Below, one piece after another: positions 6,792 through 16,473 of a DNA stretch of 26,896 nt. The notes beneath the pieces were generated by a model that saw only the letters and a list, made by a program, of their open reading frames with translations, ran no database searches and was not told where the DNA came from. The first letter of the stretch is position 1. Every line of letters starts with the position of its first letter. Position numbers and translations under genes: made by a program. Origin of the DNA: SKLM01 sp041687115 (GTDB lineage Bacteria; Chloroflexota; Anaerolineae; B4-G1); contig JAWLCP010000035.1 of assembly GCA_041687115.1 (NCBI GenBank), positions 1 through 26,896 on the forward strand, written 5' to 3'.

Positions 6792-9428
6792 ATGAGAGAT
6801 AGGGCAGAGGGCGCGGGGTGCATTCCCCAGATCATTGCGCTGCTCTCCATCGTAGCTTGTGCGGTCGTCGGTCTCCTCGCCTTCGGCGTCCTCCGGCTGC
6901 GACCGCTCGAGTCCGGCGAGATAAGGCTTGAGGCAGTGGCGGATCCGACCACTGCGAGGGCCGGAGACGTGGTTACCTATACGGTCACCATGTACAACGT
7001 CGAGGTCCGAGACGGTTTGGAGATCATCACGGTTACCGATTCCCTGCTTGGGGACCTGTCCGGGGCGTTTGCATCGAATCTCGCTGAAGGCACGTCCGAT
7101 CGAGAGATGTTCACCCGCGTCGTCCAGCCGACTGATACAGACCCCCTCACCAACACGGTCACGGTGTACGCCGCGGCGGACGACAAGATCTACAGCGATA
7201 CCGCCCGGCTTGAGGTGGAGATCCTGAAGCCCGTCCTTCAGGTGGACGCTGCGGTCGATCCCGCGACCGCCGCCCCTGGGGAAGCCGTCAAGTACACTGT
7301 CTCGGTCGCCAATGTGGGGGATGTGCCTCTGCGGGTGATCACCGTCACCGACTCGCTGCTGGGGGACTTGTCGGCGTCGTTCGGGCCGACGTTGACCGCG
7401 GGGACCTCGCAGGTTCAGGACTTCGAGTGGGTGTTCCCCACCGACCAGACCGAGCCGCGGGATCGGACGGTTACCGCCTACGCCGCTGGCTCGGGGGAGG
7501 TCGTCAGCGGCACCGCCGTGGCTCGGCTTGGGCTTGCGAGGCCGGCTCTCCGGGTGCAGGCCTCGGTCACCCCGCCGGCCGCCGTCCTGGGTGGCGCGGT
7601 GACCATGACCGTCACCATCTCTAACACGGGGGGAATTGACCTCGAGGACGTGCAGATCAGTGACTCCGAGCTGGGAGATATCTCCCGCTCGTTTCCGCGC
7701 ACCTTGCCCGCGGGGGCGGTCGAGACTCGGACCTTTGCCTGGTCGGTGCCCGCGGACGCCGCCGGTGCCCTGGATCGGACGGTGACCGTCTCTGCCTCCG
7801 GGGCGGGCGAGGAGGTCGAGGGGGTTGCCTCAAGTACCCTGTCCATTGCCGGGTTGGAGGTCGCGGCGACCGGCTCCCCATCGGTCCAGGCCGGGGAGCA
7901 AGCCACTTTCACGGTGACGATTACCAACACCGGCTCGGACGGCGCCCCGGATCTGGTGCTCGACCGGGTCACTGACTTCCAGGGCAGGCTGACAGAAGAG
8001 CTCCCGGACAGATGCCGTGTCATACCGAGCGGCGAAGTCTGCGCGTTCAACTACCAGCCCTCCGTTCCGTCGGATGCGGGCTCGTTCACCAATGCGATCG
8101 AGGTGCGGTACCGTCCTGCAGGCCTCAGTGAAGTCATTGTCGGGGTCGCCAGCTACACGGTGGAGATATTCCAGCTGTCCATGACCGTCGAAAAGAGCGG
8201 CCCTGCGGAGGCGATCGAGGGTCAGGACGTCACATACACGCTCGACATTGCCAACACCAGCTCTGACGGTGCGCCCGACCTGGTCCTGGACAGGGTTGTC
8301 GATAGTCTGACGGAGAATCTGGACCCCGGGAGCGAAGGGGTCACTACGACGTGCACGGACCGGCTGGCCAGCGGGGATCGCTGCCAGATTAGCTACGTGT
8401 ACACACCGGGCGCCGGTGATCCCACGCCGCTCTTGAACACTGTCCTGGTGGAGGGCTATGCCCCTGGCTTCACACGGGTGGTCACCGCCGACGCCGAACA
8501 CACGCTGGTCGTCCTCTCGCCCTGGCGGAAGGCCACCGGGATCCCCACCGAGGTGCAGGTGCGCACCCTGGGTATCTGCCCCTCCGAACCCGGGGTTCTC
8601 TACGCCGGGTTCGGCAGCCTCGGAATGGGTGTCTACCGTAGCGTGGACGCCGGAGAAACGTGGTCGGCGACGGGCCTCAGGGACGAGGAGGTCTTTGGCA
8701 TCGCTGTCGATCCCCGCGACTGCGGCACCGTCTATGCCGCTGCGTGGCGGGACGGGGTGATCAAGAGCGGCGACGGTGGGCGGACCTGGGACGTGATGTC
8801 GGATGGCCTGGAGAGAGCCTTCGTCTACAGCGTGGTCATCGATCCCACCGAGCGCGATGTCCTCTACGCGGGCACTGCCCAGCGCGGGGTCTACCGCTCC
8901 GAAGACGCGGGAGTCACTTGGCGTGGCTGGGGGCTCCAACCGTTGACGGCGCCCCAGCTTGACGTCGCGGCTGATGGGCGAGTCGTGATTGCGGCGACAT
9001 GGGGCGACGGGATCTACCGACGGGAACGCCGCGGATCCTCCTGGGGTGCCTGGTCCGCTGTCAACAACGGCATTCCGAGCGTCCACCAGGACGTCTACGG
9101 CGTCGCGATGGATCCGGAGGACCAAGCGACCATCTTAGCTGCCACCGCTGCTGGTGGCATCTACCGCAGCATGGACGGCGGAGGGACGTGGGAGCAGGTG
9201 CTCTCCGCTTCTCCACCGGTGTACACTCTGGCGGTCGAGCCGGGGGGCACCGGGGTGGTGTACGCCGGCACGGGAGAGGGGGTCCGGCGGAGCCAGGAGC
9301 TGGGCGACGTGGGCTCGTGGGAGCCGTTTGATGCGGGGTTGGAGGAGTTGGCGATCCGCTCTGTCGTCATCGGCTTCGACTACATCCACCTTGGCAGCAC
9401 CGACGGTGTGTGGCGGCGTGCGCGCTGA
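6792..9428 (+). CDS. Membrane-anchored surface protein: DUF11-like domains plus Asp-box beta-propeller (paralogue 1)
   Basis: 878 aa. GGAG at 6781-6784 supports the ATG at 6792. Residues ~12-35 form one transmembrane segment, so the rest is probably outside the cell. Residues ~45-580 contain about five repeated Ig-like DUF11/CARDB-type domains, recognisable by recurring GDVVTYTVT, then ITVTDSLLGDLS, then an NTVTV-like strand. Residues ~585-878 form a beta-propeller with sialidase/sortilin-type Asp-boxes: SVDAGETW, SGDGGRTW, SEDAGVTW and SMDGGGTW, plus two decayed copies. Asp-box propellers occur in glycosidases, photosystem II assembly factors and sorting receptors; here no catalytic residues are identifiable, so binding or adhesion is the likely role. 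It follows the FecR-like gene by 17 bp. Confidence 0.82.
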   Translation: MRDRAEGAGCIPQIIALLSIVACAVVGLLAFGVLRLRPLESGEIRLEAVADPTTARAGDVVTYTVTMYNVEVRDGLEIITVTDSLLGDLSGAFASNLAEGTSDREMFTRVVQPTDTDPLTNTVTVYAAADDKIYSDTARLEVEILKPVLQVDAAVDPATAAPGEAVKYTVSVANVGDVPLRVITVTDSLLGDLSASFGPTLTAGTSQVQDFEWVFPTDQTEPRDRTVTAYAAGSGEVVSGTAVARLGLARPALRVQASVTPPAAVLGGAVTMTVTISNTGGIDLEDVQISDSELGDISRSFPRTLPAGAVETRTFAWSVPADAAGALDRTVTVSASGAGEEVEGVASSTLSIAGLEVAATGSPSVQAGEQATFTVTITNTGSDGAPDLVLDRVTDFQGRLTEELPDRCRVIPSGEVCAFNYQPSVPSDAGSFTNAIEVRYRPAGLSEVIVGVASYTVEIFQLSMTVEKSGPAEAIEGQDVTYTLDIANTSSDGAPDLVLDRVVDSLTENLDPGSEGVTTTCTDRLASGDRCQISYVYTPGAGDPTPLLNTVLVEGYAPGFTRVVTADAEHTLVVLSPWRKATGIPTEVQVRTLGICPSEPGVLYAGFGSLGMGVYRSVDAGETWSATGLRDEEVFGIAVDPRDCGTVYAAAWRDGVIKSGDGGRTWDVMSDGLERAFVYSVVIDPTERDVLYAGTAQRGVYRSEDAGVTWRGWGLQPLTAPQLDVAADGRVVIAATWGDGIYRRERRGSSWGAWSAVNNGIPSVHQDVYGVAMDPEDQATILAATAAGGIYRSMDGGGTWEQVLSASPPVYTLAVEPGGTGVVYAGTGEGVRRSQELGDVGSWEPFDAGLEELAIRSVVIGFDYIHLGSTDGVWRRAR

Positions 9429-9730
9429 GTTCGCCGCGGGCTCGTCCATTCGGCTGCAGCGTTGAGCGCTCGGGGATGACAGTCTCGGGCACGTCGAGGA
9501 TCGTTGCCCAATCGGAGAGCTGCTGGGTGCTCCCACGAGTGCCTGGCAGCTCAACTTGTGCGCGGCAGGTGGAGGACGGGCCGGGCGGGTATAGCCCGAA
9601 TCTGGGGCCTGCCCTTGACGTTAGACAGATCACATCGTGTTCTCAACGTGTGTTCTGGGCGCCGAAGTCGGAATCTTAATCAAGCCCCACGTCGGACACC
9701 GGGGACAGCCTCAGCGGAGCGCAGTCGGGA
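9429..9730. other. Spacer between the two tandem paralogues
   Basis: No gene is supported in these 302 bp. A TTGACG at 9615-9620 has no matching -10 at proper spacing (TGTTCT at best), so I cannot call a promoter, although one would be expected if paralogue 2 is independently expressed. Confidence 0.5.
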
Positions 9731-12346
9731 ATGATGGAGACCGATAGATCGACAGGGGACCTCCTTGAGATCCTGATCCCGGTGGGCCTTGTGCTCACCG
9801 CCCTTCTGGGATGCCTGTTGGTCGCCTATGGGCTCCGGCTCTTCGCCCCGGCCCCGCCTCAAGTGCAGGACGTGTACGTCGAGACCCGGCCCGGCGTCGT
9901 CACTGCCCAGGCCGGGGACGTGGTCACATACGTTGTGACCCTGTCGAACCAGGCCACAAGAGGCACTCTGGACATCCTCTCTGTCTCCGATACCTTGCTG
10001 GGTGACCTTTCCGCGAGCTTCGTTCCCCGCCTCGAAGCCGGCGCCTCCCAACGCGAGGTCTTCGCTTACACCGTGCGACCGGGCGATCCCGACCCTCTGA
10101 CGAACACCGTCACCGTCTCGGCCGGGCGAGGCGGGGAGGTCGTCCGGGCTATCTCCGCGGGCCGAGTGGATCTCCTCCGGCCTGCCGTCGGCGTCGGGGC
10201 GGGGGTCACACCGGAGGCTGCCCCCCGGGGCCACGAGGTAATCTACTCTATTACCGCCTCCAACGTGGGCGAGGTAGATTTCGGGCCCATCACCGTGACC
10301 GATTCGTTTCAGGGCGATTTGTCCCCCTTCTTTCCGCTGACCCTGCCCCCCGGTGCGTCCTGGGGCAAGACCTTCGCCTGGGCCGTCCCGTCCCACGCTT
10401 CCGATCCTCTGAGCGGGGCCGCGACTGTCTACGCCGCTTCGCCTGGGGAGGTCGTCAGCGATACGGCGGCGCTCCTCGTCGACATCTTGGAGGCCGCTCT
10501 TGAGGTCAGCACCGTTATCAGCCCGGCAGCCATCGTCCCGGGAGAGACGGTCAGCTACACGGTGAGCGTTAGGAACGTGGGGGAGGTCGACCTGGAGGCG
10601 ATCACCGTCACCGACTCGCTCCAGGGCGATCTATCGCCGTCGTTCCCGCCCACTCTCACCGTCGGGGCATCCCGGCGATGCCGTTTCTCCTGGGCCATCC
10701 AATCGGGCGAGTCGCTCCCCCTCACTAGGACGGTGACGGTCCGTGCCCGGGGAGCCGGCGAGGTCGTCAGCGACACCGCCGCCGCCGTGGTGGGTGCGCT
10801 GAAGCCCGACCTGCGCGTCGAGCCCTCGGTCGTACCCACCACCGCCGTGCGCGGAGGCGAGTCCACTTACACTGTGACTCTCGTCAATGCAGGAGGGGTC
10901 GACATCGAGGAGGTGCGCGTCCTTGATTCGCTTCTGGGCGACATCTCTTGGAGCTTCCCGCGCATTCTTCCCGCTGGGACGTCTCATAGTGAAGCCTACA
11001 CCTGGTTCAGCCGCGCAGACGACGTCGGGCCGCTGACCAGGAGCGTCACCGTCTCGGGCCAGGGCGCGGGGCGGGTGGTCAGCGACACGGTCACGACCGC
11101 CCTCGATCTCGTCGGGATCGCCGCGTCCGCCAGGGGGCCCGAGCGTGCCCGGGAGGGGGACCCCGTCAGGGTCACCGTGACCGTCACCAACACCAGCTCC
11201 AGGGGTGCACCGGATTTCGTTCTCGAGAGCGCGGTCCGCGATGACCGCGAGCTGACGCTGCCTGAGGCGTGCCGCGTCCTCGCCCCTGACGAGATCTGCA
11301 CCTTTGCCTACGACGTCGTGGTCCCTTCCGGCGAGCAGGTGCTGAGCACCGCGGTGGAGTTGCGCTACCGACCCAACGGCCTCCCCAGCGTCGTCACCGC
11401 GACTGCAAGACATACGATGGCCGGGGCGTCCCCGTGGCAGAAGGGGGCCGGAATTCCCGCAGGGCTAGAGGTGCGCGCGCTGGCCGTCTGCCCTGCGACC
11501 CCTGATCTGCTCTATGCAGGCTTTGGGAGCGCTGGTCGCGGTGCGTATTGGAGCGGCGATGCCGGTCTGAGCTGGACCGCGACAGCGCTGCAGGACGAGG
11601 ATGTCTTCGGCATCGCCGTCCATCCCCAGGACTGCGGCACCGTCTATGCCGCGGCGTGGCGGGATGGAGTGATGAGAAGCGAGGACGGCGGCCGAGGCTG
11701 GGACGTCGTGTCCGACGGCTTGGAGGGGGCCTTTGTCTACAGCGTGGTCGTCGATCCCACCGACCCCGACGTTCTCTATGCGGGCACCGCTCAGCAGGGG
11801 GTCTACCGCTCTGAAAACGGCGGGGACACCTGGCGCGCCTGGGGGCTGGAGTCGCTGACGGTCACGGATGTGAGTATTACGGCGGATGGCGAGGCTGTCT
11901 ATGCGGCCACGTGGGGCGACGGCGTGTACCGACGGCCCGGGCGCAGTTCAGGGGGGAGTTCCTGGGCCGCCGTCAGCGACGGGATCGTCGAGGGACACCG
12001 GGAGCTCTACGCTGTGGCCGTGGACCCCCAGGATGAGTCGATCGCCTTTGCCGCCACCTCCCTCGGAGGCGTCTATCGGACGCTGGACGGTGGGGGAACG
12101 TGGCGCCGGGTATTGCCCTCTCCTCAGCCGGCCTATGCTGTAATCGTGGACCCGGAGCGCGGGGAGGTAGTGTATGCGGGGACCGCCAGAGGGGTCTACC
12201 GGAGCGTGGCGCAGGGCGATCCGGGATCCTGGCGGTCCTTCGACTCGGGGCTGGAGGATCTGGCGGTGCGGGCCGTGGCCGTCGGTCCAGGGCAGGAAGT
12301 TGTCCACCTAGGTACCGCCGACGGCGCCTGGCGTCACCCGCGCTGA
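9731..12346 (+). CDS. Membrane-anchored surface protein: DUF11-like domains plus Asp-box beta-propeller (paralogue 2)
   Basis: 871 aa, the same architecture as the preceding 878-aa protein and clearly a tandem duplicate. It has one N-terminal transmembrane segment (residues ~13-37), repeated DUF11-like domains with GDVVTYVVTLSN and ITVTDSLQGDLSP motifs, and a C-terminal propeller with Asp-boxes SGDAGLSW, SEDGGRGW, SENGGDTW and TLDGGGTW. The propeller is the best conserved part between the copies; a 23-bp stretch is identical at DNA level (8718-8740 and 11630-11652). The N-terminal Ig-like part has diverged more. The start is ATG-ATG at 9731/9734 with only a weak upstream GCGGAG. Function is unknown; surface attachment or ligand binding is inferred. 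The gene faces the ECF transporter genes across a 192-bp gap with no clear terminator. Confidence 0.82.
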   Translation: MMETDRSTGDLLEILIPVGLVLTALLGCLLVAYGLRLFAPAPPQVQDVYVETRPGVVTAQAGDVVTYVVTLSNQATRGTLDILSVSDTLLGDLSASFVPRLEAGASQREVFAYTVRPGDPDPLTNTVTVSAGRGGEVVRAISAGRVDLLRPAVGVGAGVTPEAAPRGHEVIYSITASNVGEVDFGPITVTDSFQGDLSPFFPLTLPPGASWGKTFAWAVPSHASDPLSGAATVYAASPGEVVSDTAALLVDILEAALEVSTVISPAAIVPGETVSYTVSVRNVGEVDLEAITVTDSLQGDLSPSFPPTLTVGASRRCRFSWAIQSGESLPLTRTVTVRARGAGEVVSDTAAAVVGALKPDLRVEPSVVPTTAVRGGESTYTVTLVNAGGVDIEEVRVLDSLLGDISWSFPRILPAGTSHSEAYTWFSRADDVGPLTRSVTVSGQGAGRVVSDTVTTALDLVGIAASARGPERAREGDPVRVTVTVTNTSSRGAPDFVLESAVRDDRELTLPEACRVLAPDEICTFAYDVVVPSGEQVLSTAVELRYRPNGLPSVVTATARHTMAGASPWQKGAGIPAGLEVRALAVCPATPDLLYAGFGSAGRGAYWSGDAGLSWTATALQDEDVFGIAVHPQDCGTVYAAAWRDGVMRSEDGGRGWDVVSDGLEGAFVYSVVVDPTDPDVLYAGTAQQGVYRSENGGDTWRAWGLESLTVTDVSITADGEAVYAATWGDGVYRRPGRSSGGSSWAAVSDGIVEGHRELYAVAVDPQDESIAFAATSLGGVYRTLDGGGTWRRVLPSPQPAYAVIVDPERGEVVYAGTARGVYRSVAQGDPGSWRSFDSGLEDLAVRAVAVGPGQEVVHLGTADGAWRHPR

Positions 12347-12538
12347 GCGGGCCTGGCGCACCGCAGCGTATTGTCGTCCGCCTCGATCTCGCCCGCCACA
12401 GGACCGCTGTGCAGCGCTCGGCCCTCTCCAGGGGGTGACTGGCGAGAGTGAGCTCGCTGTCGCTGGCTACTGGAAGACGGTATCGCCCCGGCCGACCTTG
12501 GACCACCGTCCGACCGGCGGAAGTGAATGGATCGCCTC

Positions 12539-13417
12539 TCAGCCGGTGGCCATGCGCAGCAGTGCCTGCGGCACCCACAAACCGCCGAAGCCCAGGATCG
12601 ACAGGGCCGTCGATGCAGCAAGTGTAAGCACGGCGAGCGCGATCAGGACCTTGTCTCGGCGGTCGTAGCTCAGACGATGAACCCAGGTTCTCGGGCCGAC
12701 GCCGAAGGCTCGCAAATCCATTGCGTCGATGATGTCCTCGGCGCCGACGATGGCGTTGATCGTCACCGGCACCAGCAGTGGCGCAAGCTTGCGGATCTGG
12801 GCGATCAGGCCCCCTGACACCTTCTCCACCTCATATCCCCGGGCACGCTGCGCATCCAGCGTCAGCGTGAAGTCACGCCCCAGCGTGGGCACGAAACGGA
12901 AGGCTAGATCCATCGCATAGGCGAACTTGTCCGGCAGGCCCAACCCCCGGAACGTCACACCGTATAGGCTGGGGTTGACCGTGTAGGGGATGGTGATCGC
13001 CATCGTGGTGATGGCGTACATGCGAAAGAGCTGGCTTAGGGCGAAGATGGTCTTCTCCGCCGTGACGTTCAGCGTCAGCTTCCACCCGACGATGGGGAGG
13101 GAGAGAGGCCCTACCTGCGCGATCAAATGCTCTTCATGGTAGGCGTAGTGCACACCACCTCTCCCGGTGATAAACGTCAGGGTGGTCATCACGAAGATCA
13201 GGATGGTGATCAGGATCCAGACCCGGCGCGTCTCCTGCCACGTCAGCCGCGCCAACCCGTACTGAAGGAACGCGATGCCCAGAAAGACGAGCATAATGCG
13301 CAGATCCCAGAACTGGATGATGGAGAAGAGCATCGCCAGCATGAAGATGATCCGCGCCCGAGGGTCCAAGCGCTGGATGATCGTATCCCGTTCCCGGTAG
13401 CGCCAGGCGATTAGCAT
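12539..13417 (-). CDS. ecfT: ECF transporter transmembrane component EcfT
   Basis: 292 aa. EcfT is the membrane coupling subunit of energy-coupling-factor importers, linking the two ATPases to the substrate-binding S subunit. Several hydrophobic helices are visible in residues ~24-85, ~125-147 and ~262-285. The two coupling helices carry the expected X-Arg-X signatures: RARG (residues 191-194, in LDAQRARGYE) and LRA (235-237, in DAMDLRAFG). It begins RYRERDTIIQRLDPRARII, the usual LDPRxK-like opening of this family. It is the third gene of the set, 103 bp after the S component. Only a weak AGGGA precedes the ATG at 13417. The vitamin or metal carried is not determined by this subunit. Confidence 0.88.
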   Translation of the reverse strand: MLIAWRYRERDTIIQRLDPRARIIFMLAMLFSIIQFWDLRIMLVFLGIAFLQYGLARLTWQETRRVWILITILIFVMTTLTFITGRGGVHYAYHEEHLIAQVGPLSLPIVGWKLTLNVTAEKTIFALSQLFRMYAITTMAITIPYTVNPSLYGVTFRGLGLPDKFAYAMDLAFRFVPTLGRDFTLTLDAQRARGYEVEKVSGGLIAQIRKLAPLLVPVTINAIVGAEDIIDAMDLRAFGVGPRTWVHRLSYDRRDKVLIALAVLTLAASTALSILGFGGLWVPQALLRMATG

Positions 13418-13520
13418 ATCACGTCCCTGCGCTCGTCATCCGCTCCTGCCGGATCTGTTCGCATCCCTGTAAGGCCCCTCGCTCTCACTCCAGAACAGCC
13501 AGCGCAGACGCAGCAGATCC

Positions 13521-14423
13521 CTAGCGGCCGGTCCGCGCCTGGACGGCCTCGTAGGCAGCCAGCAGGATCGGCGTGAGAACCATCGAGTTGATGATGTTCG
13601 GGCCGGCGGCCGGTGCGAACTCACCGATGATGGCTGTGGCAAAGCTGTAGCCGTTGATCCAGATGTCGGCGATGGACGCGAAGCCGATGCCGACGATGAT
13701 GCCCAGCGTACCCCACAGGTTCACTGCTGCCAGATCCACGCTGAACTGCTCCAGCACGAACCGGCTGGCGATGACCACCACACCACCGATGATGAAGATC
13801 CACGCCCATAGGCGGAAGTTCTCCAGCTCACCGGTCCACGGCCCCGGGACCTCGGGGTTGATCAAGATCAGGGCAGCCGTGATGCCGATGAGTACCGCCA
13901 CCACAATGACCAGGAAATTCAGGCTCCGCCGCTTACTGGCGAACAGCAGCACCAGACCTGGCACCATGCCCATCAGTCCATTCCCGATGTCCCAGGCGGG
14001 GAAGACGCCCCAGCCCGTCAAGAAATCACCCAGGATGTTGCCCACCGCTCCAGTGAAGAACCCGACCACCGGCCCGAAGACGTAGCCGAAGAAGATCGGA
14101 ATGCAAACCGAGGGACGCAGGGCTACCTGGCTGACAGACGGCATCGGTATGGTGTTGAAGATCAGATTGAGGACCCCGTACAGCGCCGCACCGATGGCCA
14201 TATAGACCACCTCCCGCGTGCCCACGGCCCATGCGTCGTTCTCCGCCGTGGCGAGATACACGCCGAACACCAGGATGAGACCGATGGCCGTGACGGCGAA
14301 GGTAGCCAGCCCGCTCATCCTCTGCCCGCCGGTGAAGATGCTCGCCAGAAACAACAGCGCCACGAAGACGACCAGTACGATGAACCAGACCAGAGTTCGG
14401 TTCCTTCCAGGCTGCACAGTCAT
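13521..14423 (-). CDS. ECF transporter substrate-binding (S) component, substrate unknown
   Basis: 300 aa integral membrane protein, placed between the ATPase and EcfT genes as expected for a dedicated (group I-like) ECF system. The central segment with RPSVCIPIFFGYVFGPVVGF and TGAVGNILGDFLTG (residues ~103-138) is typical of S components of vitamin-type ECF importers. There are about eight hydrophobic stretches, more than the six helices of small S proteins; extra helices occur at both ends. The start has an ideal ribosome site: on the minus strand AAGGAGG (complement of 14430-14436) lies 6 nt before the ATG at 14423. The substrate cannot be named. The fused-ATPase arrangement resembles the YkoEDC thiamine-precursor systems, but that is only organisation, not proof. 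Confidence 0.82.
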   Translation of the reverse strand: MTVQPGRNRTLVWFIVLVVFVALLFLASIFTGGQRMSGLATFAVTAIGLILVFGVYLATAENDAWAVGTREVVYMAIGAALYGVLNLIFNTIPMPSVSQVALRPSVCIPIFFGYVFGPVVGFFTGAVGNILGDFLTGWGVFPAWDIGNGLMGMVPGLVLLFASKRRSLNFLVIVVAVLIGITAALILINPEVPGPWTGELENFRLWAWIFIIGGVVVIASRFVLEQFSVDLAAVNLWGTLGIIVGIGFASIADIWINGYSFATAIIGEFAPAAGPNIINSMVLTPILLAAYEAVQARTGR

Positions 14424-14541
14424 TTCGTACCTCCTTGTCTAGTGAGAGTCTAAGCTAGCCCTTCAATCAACGTGCAGGCGCTCTGCCCCTCCCCCCGGCA
14501 CGGCAGCTGCACGCAGTACACCATCTTTCGCGTGTTCCTTC

Positions 14542-16200
14542 CTAGGTCGCGTCTCCTGAGCTCTCCGCTCCACGATCGTCGCGGATAGCCTGGGCCAGTG
14601 CCTCGGCCGACATGAAGCGTCCTGTCCGCGGCAGGTACTCCAGGTTGATCTTCAGCAGTGACGTCGGCACCAACCGGCATCGTCTCAACAGGTCGAAATC
14701 GGCCAGGACCTCCGACGGTGGGCCGTCGCCCGCAATCTGCCCCTCGTGCATCAGGATGACCCGATTCGCGTAGCAGATCGCCAGGTCGAGGTCATGGGTG
14801 ATGAAGAGGACGGCGGAGAAACCCGGTGTCTGAAGGATCGAGTCCATGAACGCCATGTAGTTCCCGTAGTCCTGCCCTGCCGTCGGCTCGTCCATCACCA
14901 GGATCCGGGATCGCATCGCCAGGATCGCCGCGATGCTGACCCGCTTTTGTTGGCCGAACGACAGCGATAGCGGTGGGTACTCCTCTAGCCCCCGGAGGTT
15001 GAGGGAGTCGATCGCTTCCTCCACTCCTCTCTCAACCATCTCATCATCGTAGCCCACGTTCTCCGGGCCAAAAGCGAGCTCCTCCCGCACGGTCGGCGCA
15101 TAGAGCATATGACTCGGACTCTGGAAGACGTAGCCTAGCGTGTGGGCGATCTCCGCTACGCTCAATTGCCTCGTATCACGCCCTTCGACCAGCACGCTTC
15201 CACGCTTCGGCTTGAGCAATCCGATGGCGTGTTTGACCAGCGTCGTCTTGCCGGCCCCATTGGCACCGAGGAGAGCGATGACGTCTCCTTGACGGATGCT
15301 CAAGTCGACGTCTTGGATCACTTCCGGCCCGCCCTCGTAGGCAAACGAGATGTCCCTGAAGGTGACCAGAGGCTCGCGTCCGTTAGGGCTGACCGCGGGC
15401 TCCAGGATGGGCAAGTCGACCTCTACTGAATGCTCAATCACGGCGGCCGCGGGCATCTTGACCTGGCGGTACGCGACGACTTGTGCCAGGCCCTCCGTGG
15501 GGCCGGCGTACGTGATCCTGCCGTCGGCCATGAAGAGGACTCGATCGGGATGGATTCCCAGCACGTCCTCCACACGGTGCTCAACCAGCAAAATGCTGAT
15601 CCCTTCGTCGGCCAGACGGCGGAAGAGCGCCAGCGCTTCTTGAGCGCTGGCGGGATCGAGGCTGGCCAGAGGCTCGTCCAGCAGGAGGATGTCTGGTCGC
15701 ATCGCCAGGACGCCCGCAAGGCTGACTTTCTGCTTCTCGCCGCCCGAGAGGTAGAATGTCTCGCGGTCTCGCAGGTGGGAGATGCGCAGGCGGTCGAGCG
15801 TCTCTTCCACCCGCTCGCGGATCTCTTCTTCCGGGAGCGCCAGATTCTCCAGGCCAAACGCCACCTCGGTGAAGACGTGGGCGCCCAGTATTTGCCGCTC
15901 GGGGTCCTGCAGCACCGTGCCGACGTGCTGCGAGAGGCGCGAGAGCGGCATGTGCGACGTGTCTTGGCCGTGCACCAGCACCTGACCGCTCAACTCGCCC
16001 TTGTAGCTGCGCGGGATCAGACCGTTGATGCAGCGAATGAGGGTGGTCTTGCCGCAGCCACTCGTGCCAGCCACCAGCAGCAACTCACCTTGCTTCAGCT
16101 CGAAGGAGACGTCACGGACTGCCGGCTCGGGCCGTGCCCTGTACTGGAACGTGAGCCCCTCGACGACCAATGGGGCGGTCGGTTTCTCCCGGTCAATCAT
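14542..16200 (-). CDS. ECF transporter fused double ATPase (EcfA-EcfA')
   Basis: 552 aa from the ATG at 16200; an in-frame TTG at 16215 would add five residues, and neither has a strong ribosome site. Two complete ABC ATPase domains are joined in one chain. Domain 1 has Walker A GTSGCGKTT, signature LSGGEKQK, Walker B ILLLDEP and switch His in LLVEHR. Domain 2 has Walker A GANGAGKTT, signature LSFGQQKR, Walker B ILVMDEPTAGQD and switch His in FITHD. A linker of ~40 residues separates them. The protein powers uptake through the S and T components encoded next on the same strand. Signature LSFGQ and the fused form are common in YkoD-like ECF ATPases. It is the first gene of the operon and has its own promoter upstream. 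Confidence 0.9.
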   Translation of the reverse strand: MIDREKPTAPLVVEGLTFQYRARPEPAVRDVSFELKQGELLLVAGTSGCGKTTLIRCINGLIPRSYKGELSGQVLVHGQDTSHMPLSRLSQHVGTVLQDPERQILGAHVFTEVAFGLENLALPEEEIRERVEETLDRLRISHLRDRETFYLSGGEKQKVSLAGVLAMRPDILLLDEPLASLDPASAQEALALFRRLADEGISILLVEHRVEDVLGIHPDRVLFMADGRITYAGPTEGLAQVVAYRQVKMPAAAVIEHSVEVDLPILEPAVSPNGREPLVTFRDISFAYEGGPEVIQDVDLSIRQGDVIALLGANGAGKTTLVKHAIGLLKPKRGSVLVEGRDTRQLSVAEIAHTLGYVFQSPSHMLYAPTVREELAFGPENVGYDDEMVERGVEEAIDSLNLRGLEEYPPLSLSFGQQKRVSIAAILAMRSRILVMDEPTAGQDYGNYMAFMDSILQTPGFSAVLFITHDLDLAICYANRVILMHEGQIAGDGPPSEVLADFDLLRRCRLVPTSLLKINLEYLPRTGRFMSAEALAQAIRDDRGAESSGDAT

Positions 16201-16420
16201 GGCGCCGTCCGGCAAACCCTGGTGTGGTTCAGCGGCCAGTAGGTGAGAAGCACGCCGAAGGGTGACGCATCATCGACGGGCTTCGACAACACGGGTCAGG
16301 CGAAAGGCCGTTCTGCGACCAGTTGTTCAGACCAATCTCAACTCCGTGGGCCGGAGGTGTTCGACGTCAATCGTAGGCCGGAGCTGTTGGCCAGAACCGT
16401 GCTGTCCCTCGTCGCTGAGG
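16201..16420 (-). promoter_or_regulatory. Leader of the ECF transporter operon (about 200 nt)
   Basis: The transcript from the promoter at 16421-16450 runs about 200 nt before the ATPase gene. Small stems are possible, for example CTCCG with CGGAG and AGTTG with CAACT on the minus strand, but I cannot match TPP, cobalamin, FMN or preQ1 riboswitch cores. No open frame looks real. Confidence 0.35.
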
Positions 16421-16450
16421 ATTATACTTCACTCGGTCCGTCGCTGTCAA
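16421..16450 (-). promoter_or_regulatory. Near-consensus promoter for the ECF transporter operon
   Basis: On the minus strand TTGACA (16445-16450) and TATAAT (16421-16426) are both perfect consensus boxes, 18 bp apart. It lies between feoB and the ATPase gene, so the transporter operon need not depend on feoB transcription. Confidence 0.85.
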
Positions 16451-16473
16451 GCGTTGGCCATCACCCCCATAGC

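Noticed and set aside
7830..9125. 431-aa open frame on the minus strand opposite the first surface protein
   Set aside because: The plus-strand frame has coherent DUF11 and Asp-box domains; the minus frame has no motif and lies entirely opposite it.
9615..9643. Possible promoter before the second surface protein (TTGACG)
   Set aside because: At 17-bp spacing the -10 would be TGTTCT, too far from consensus; no alternative nearby.
14471..14513. 7-bp inverted repeat CGTGCAG/CTGCACG between ATPase and S component genes
   Set aside because: Loop of 29 nt and no further support; too weak for a terminator or riboswitch claim.
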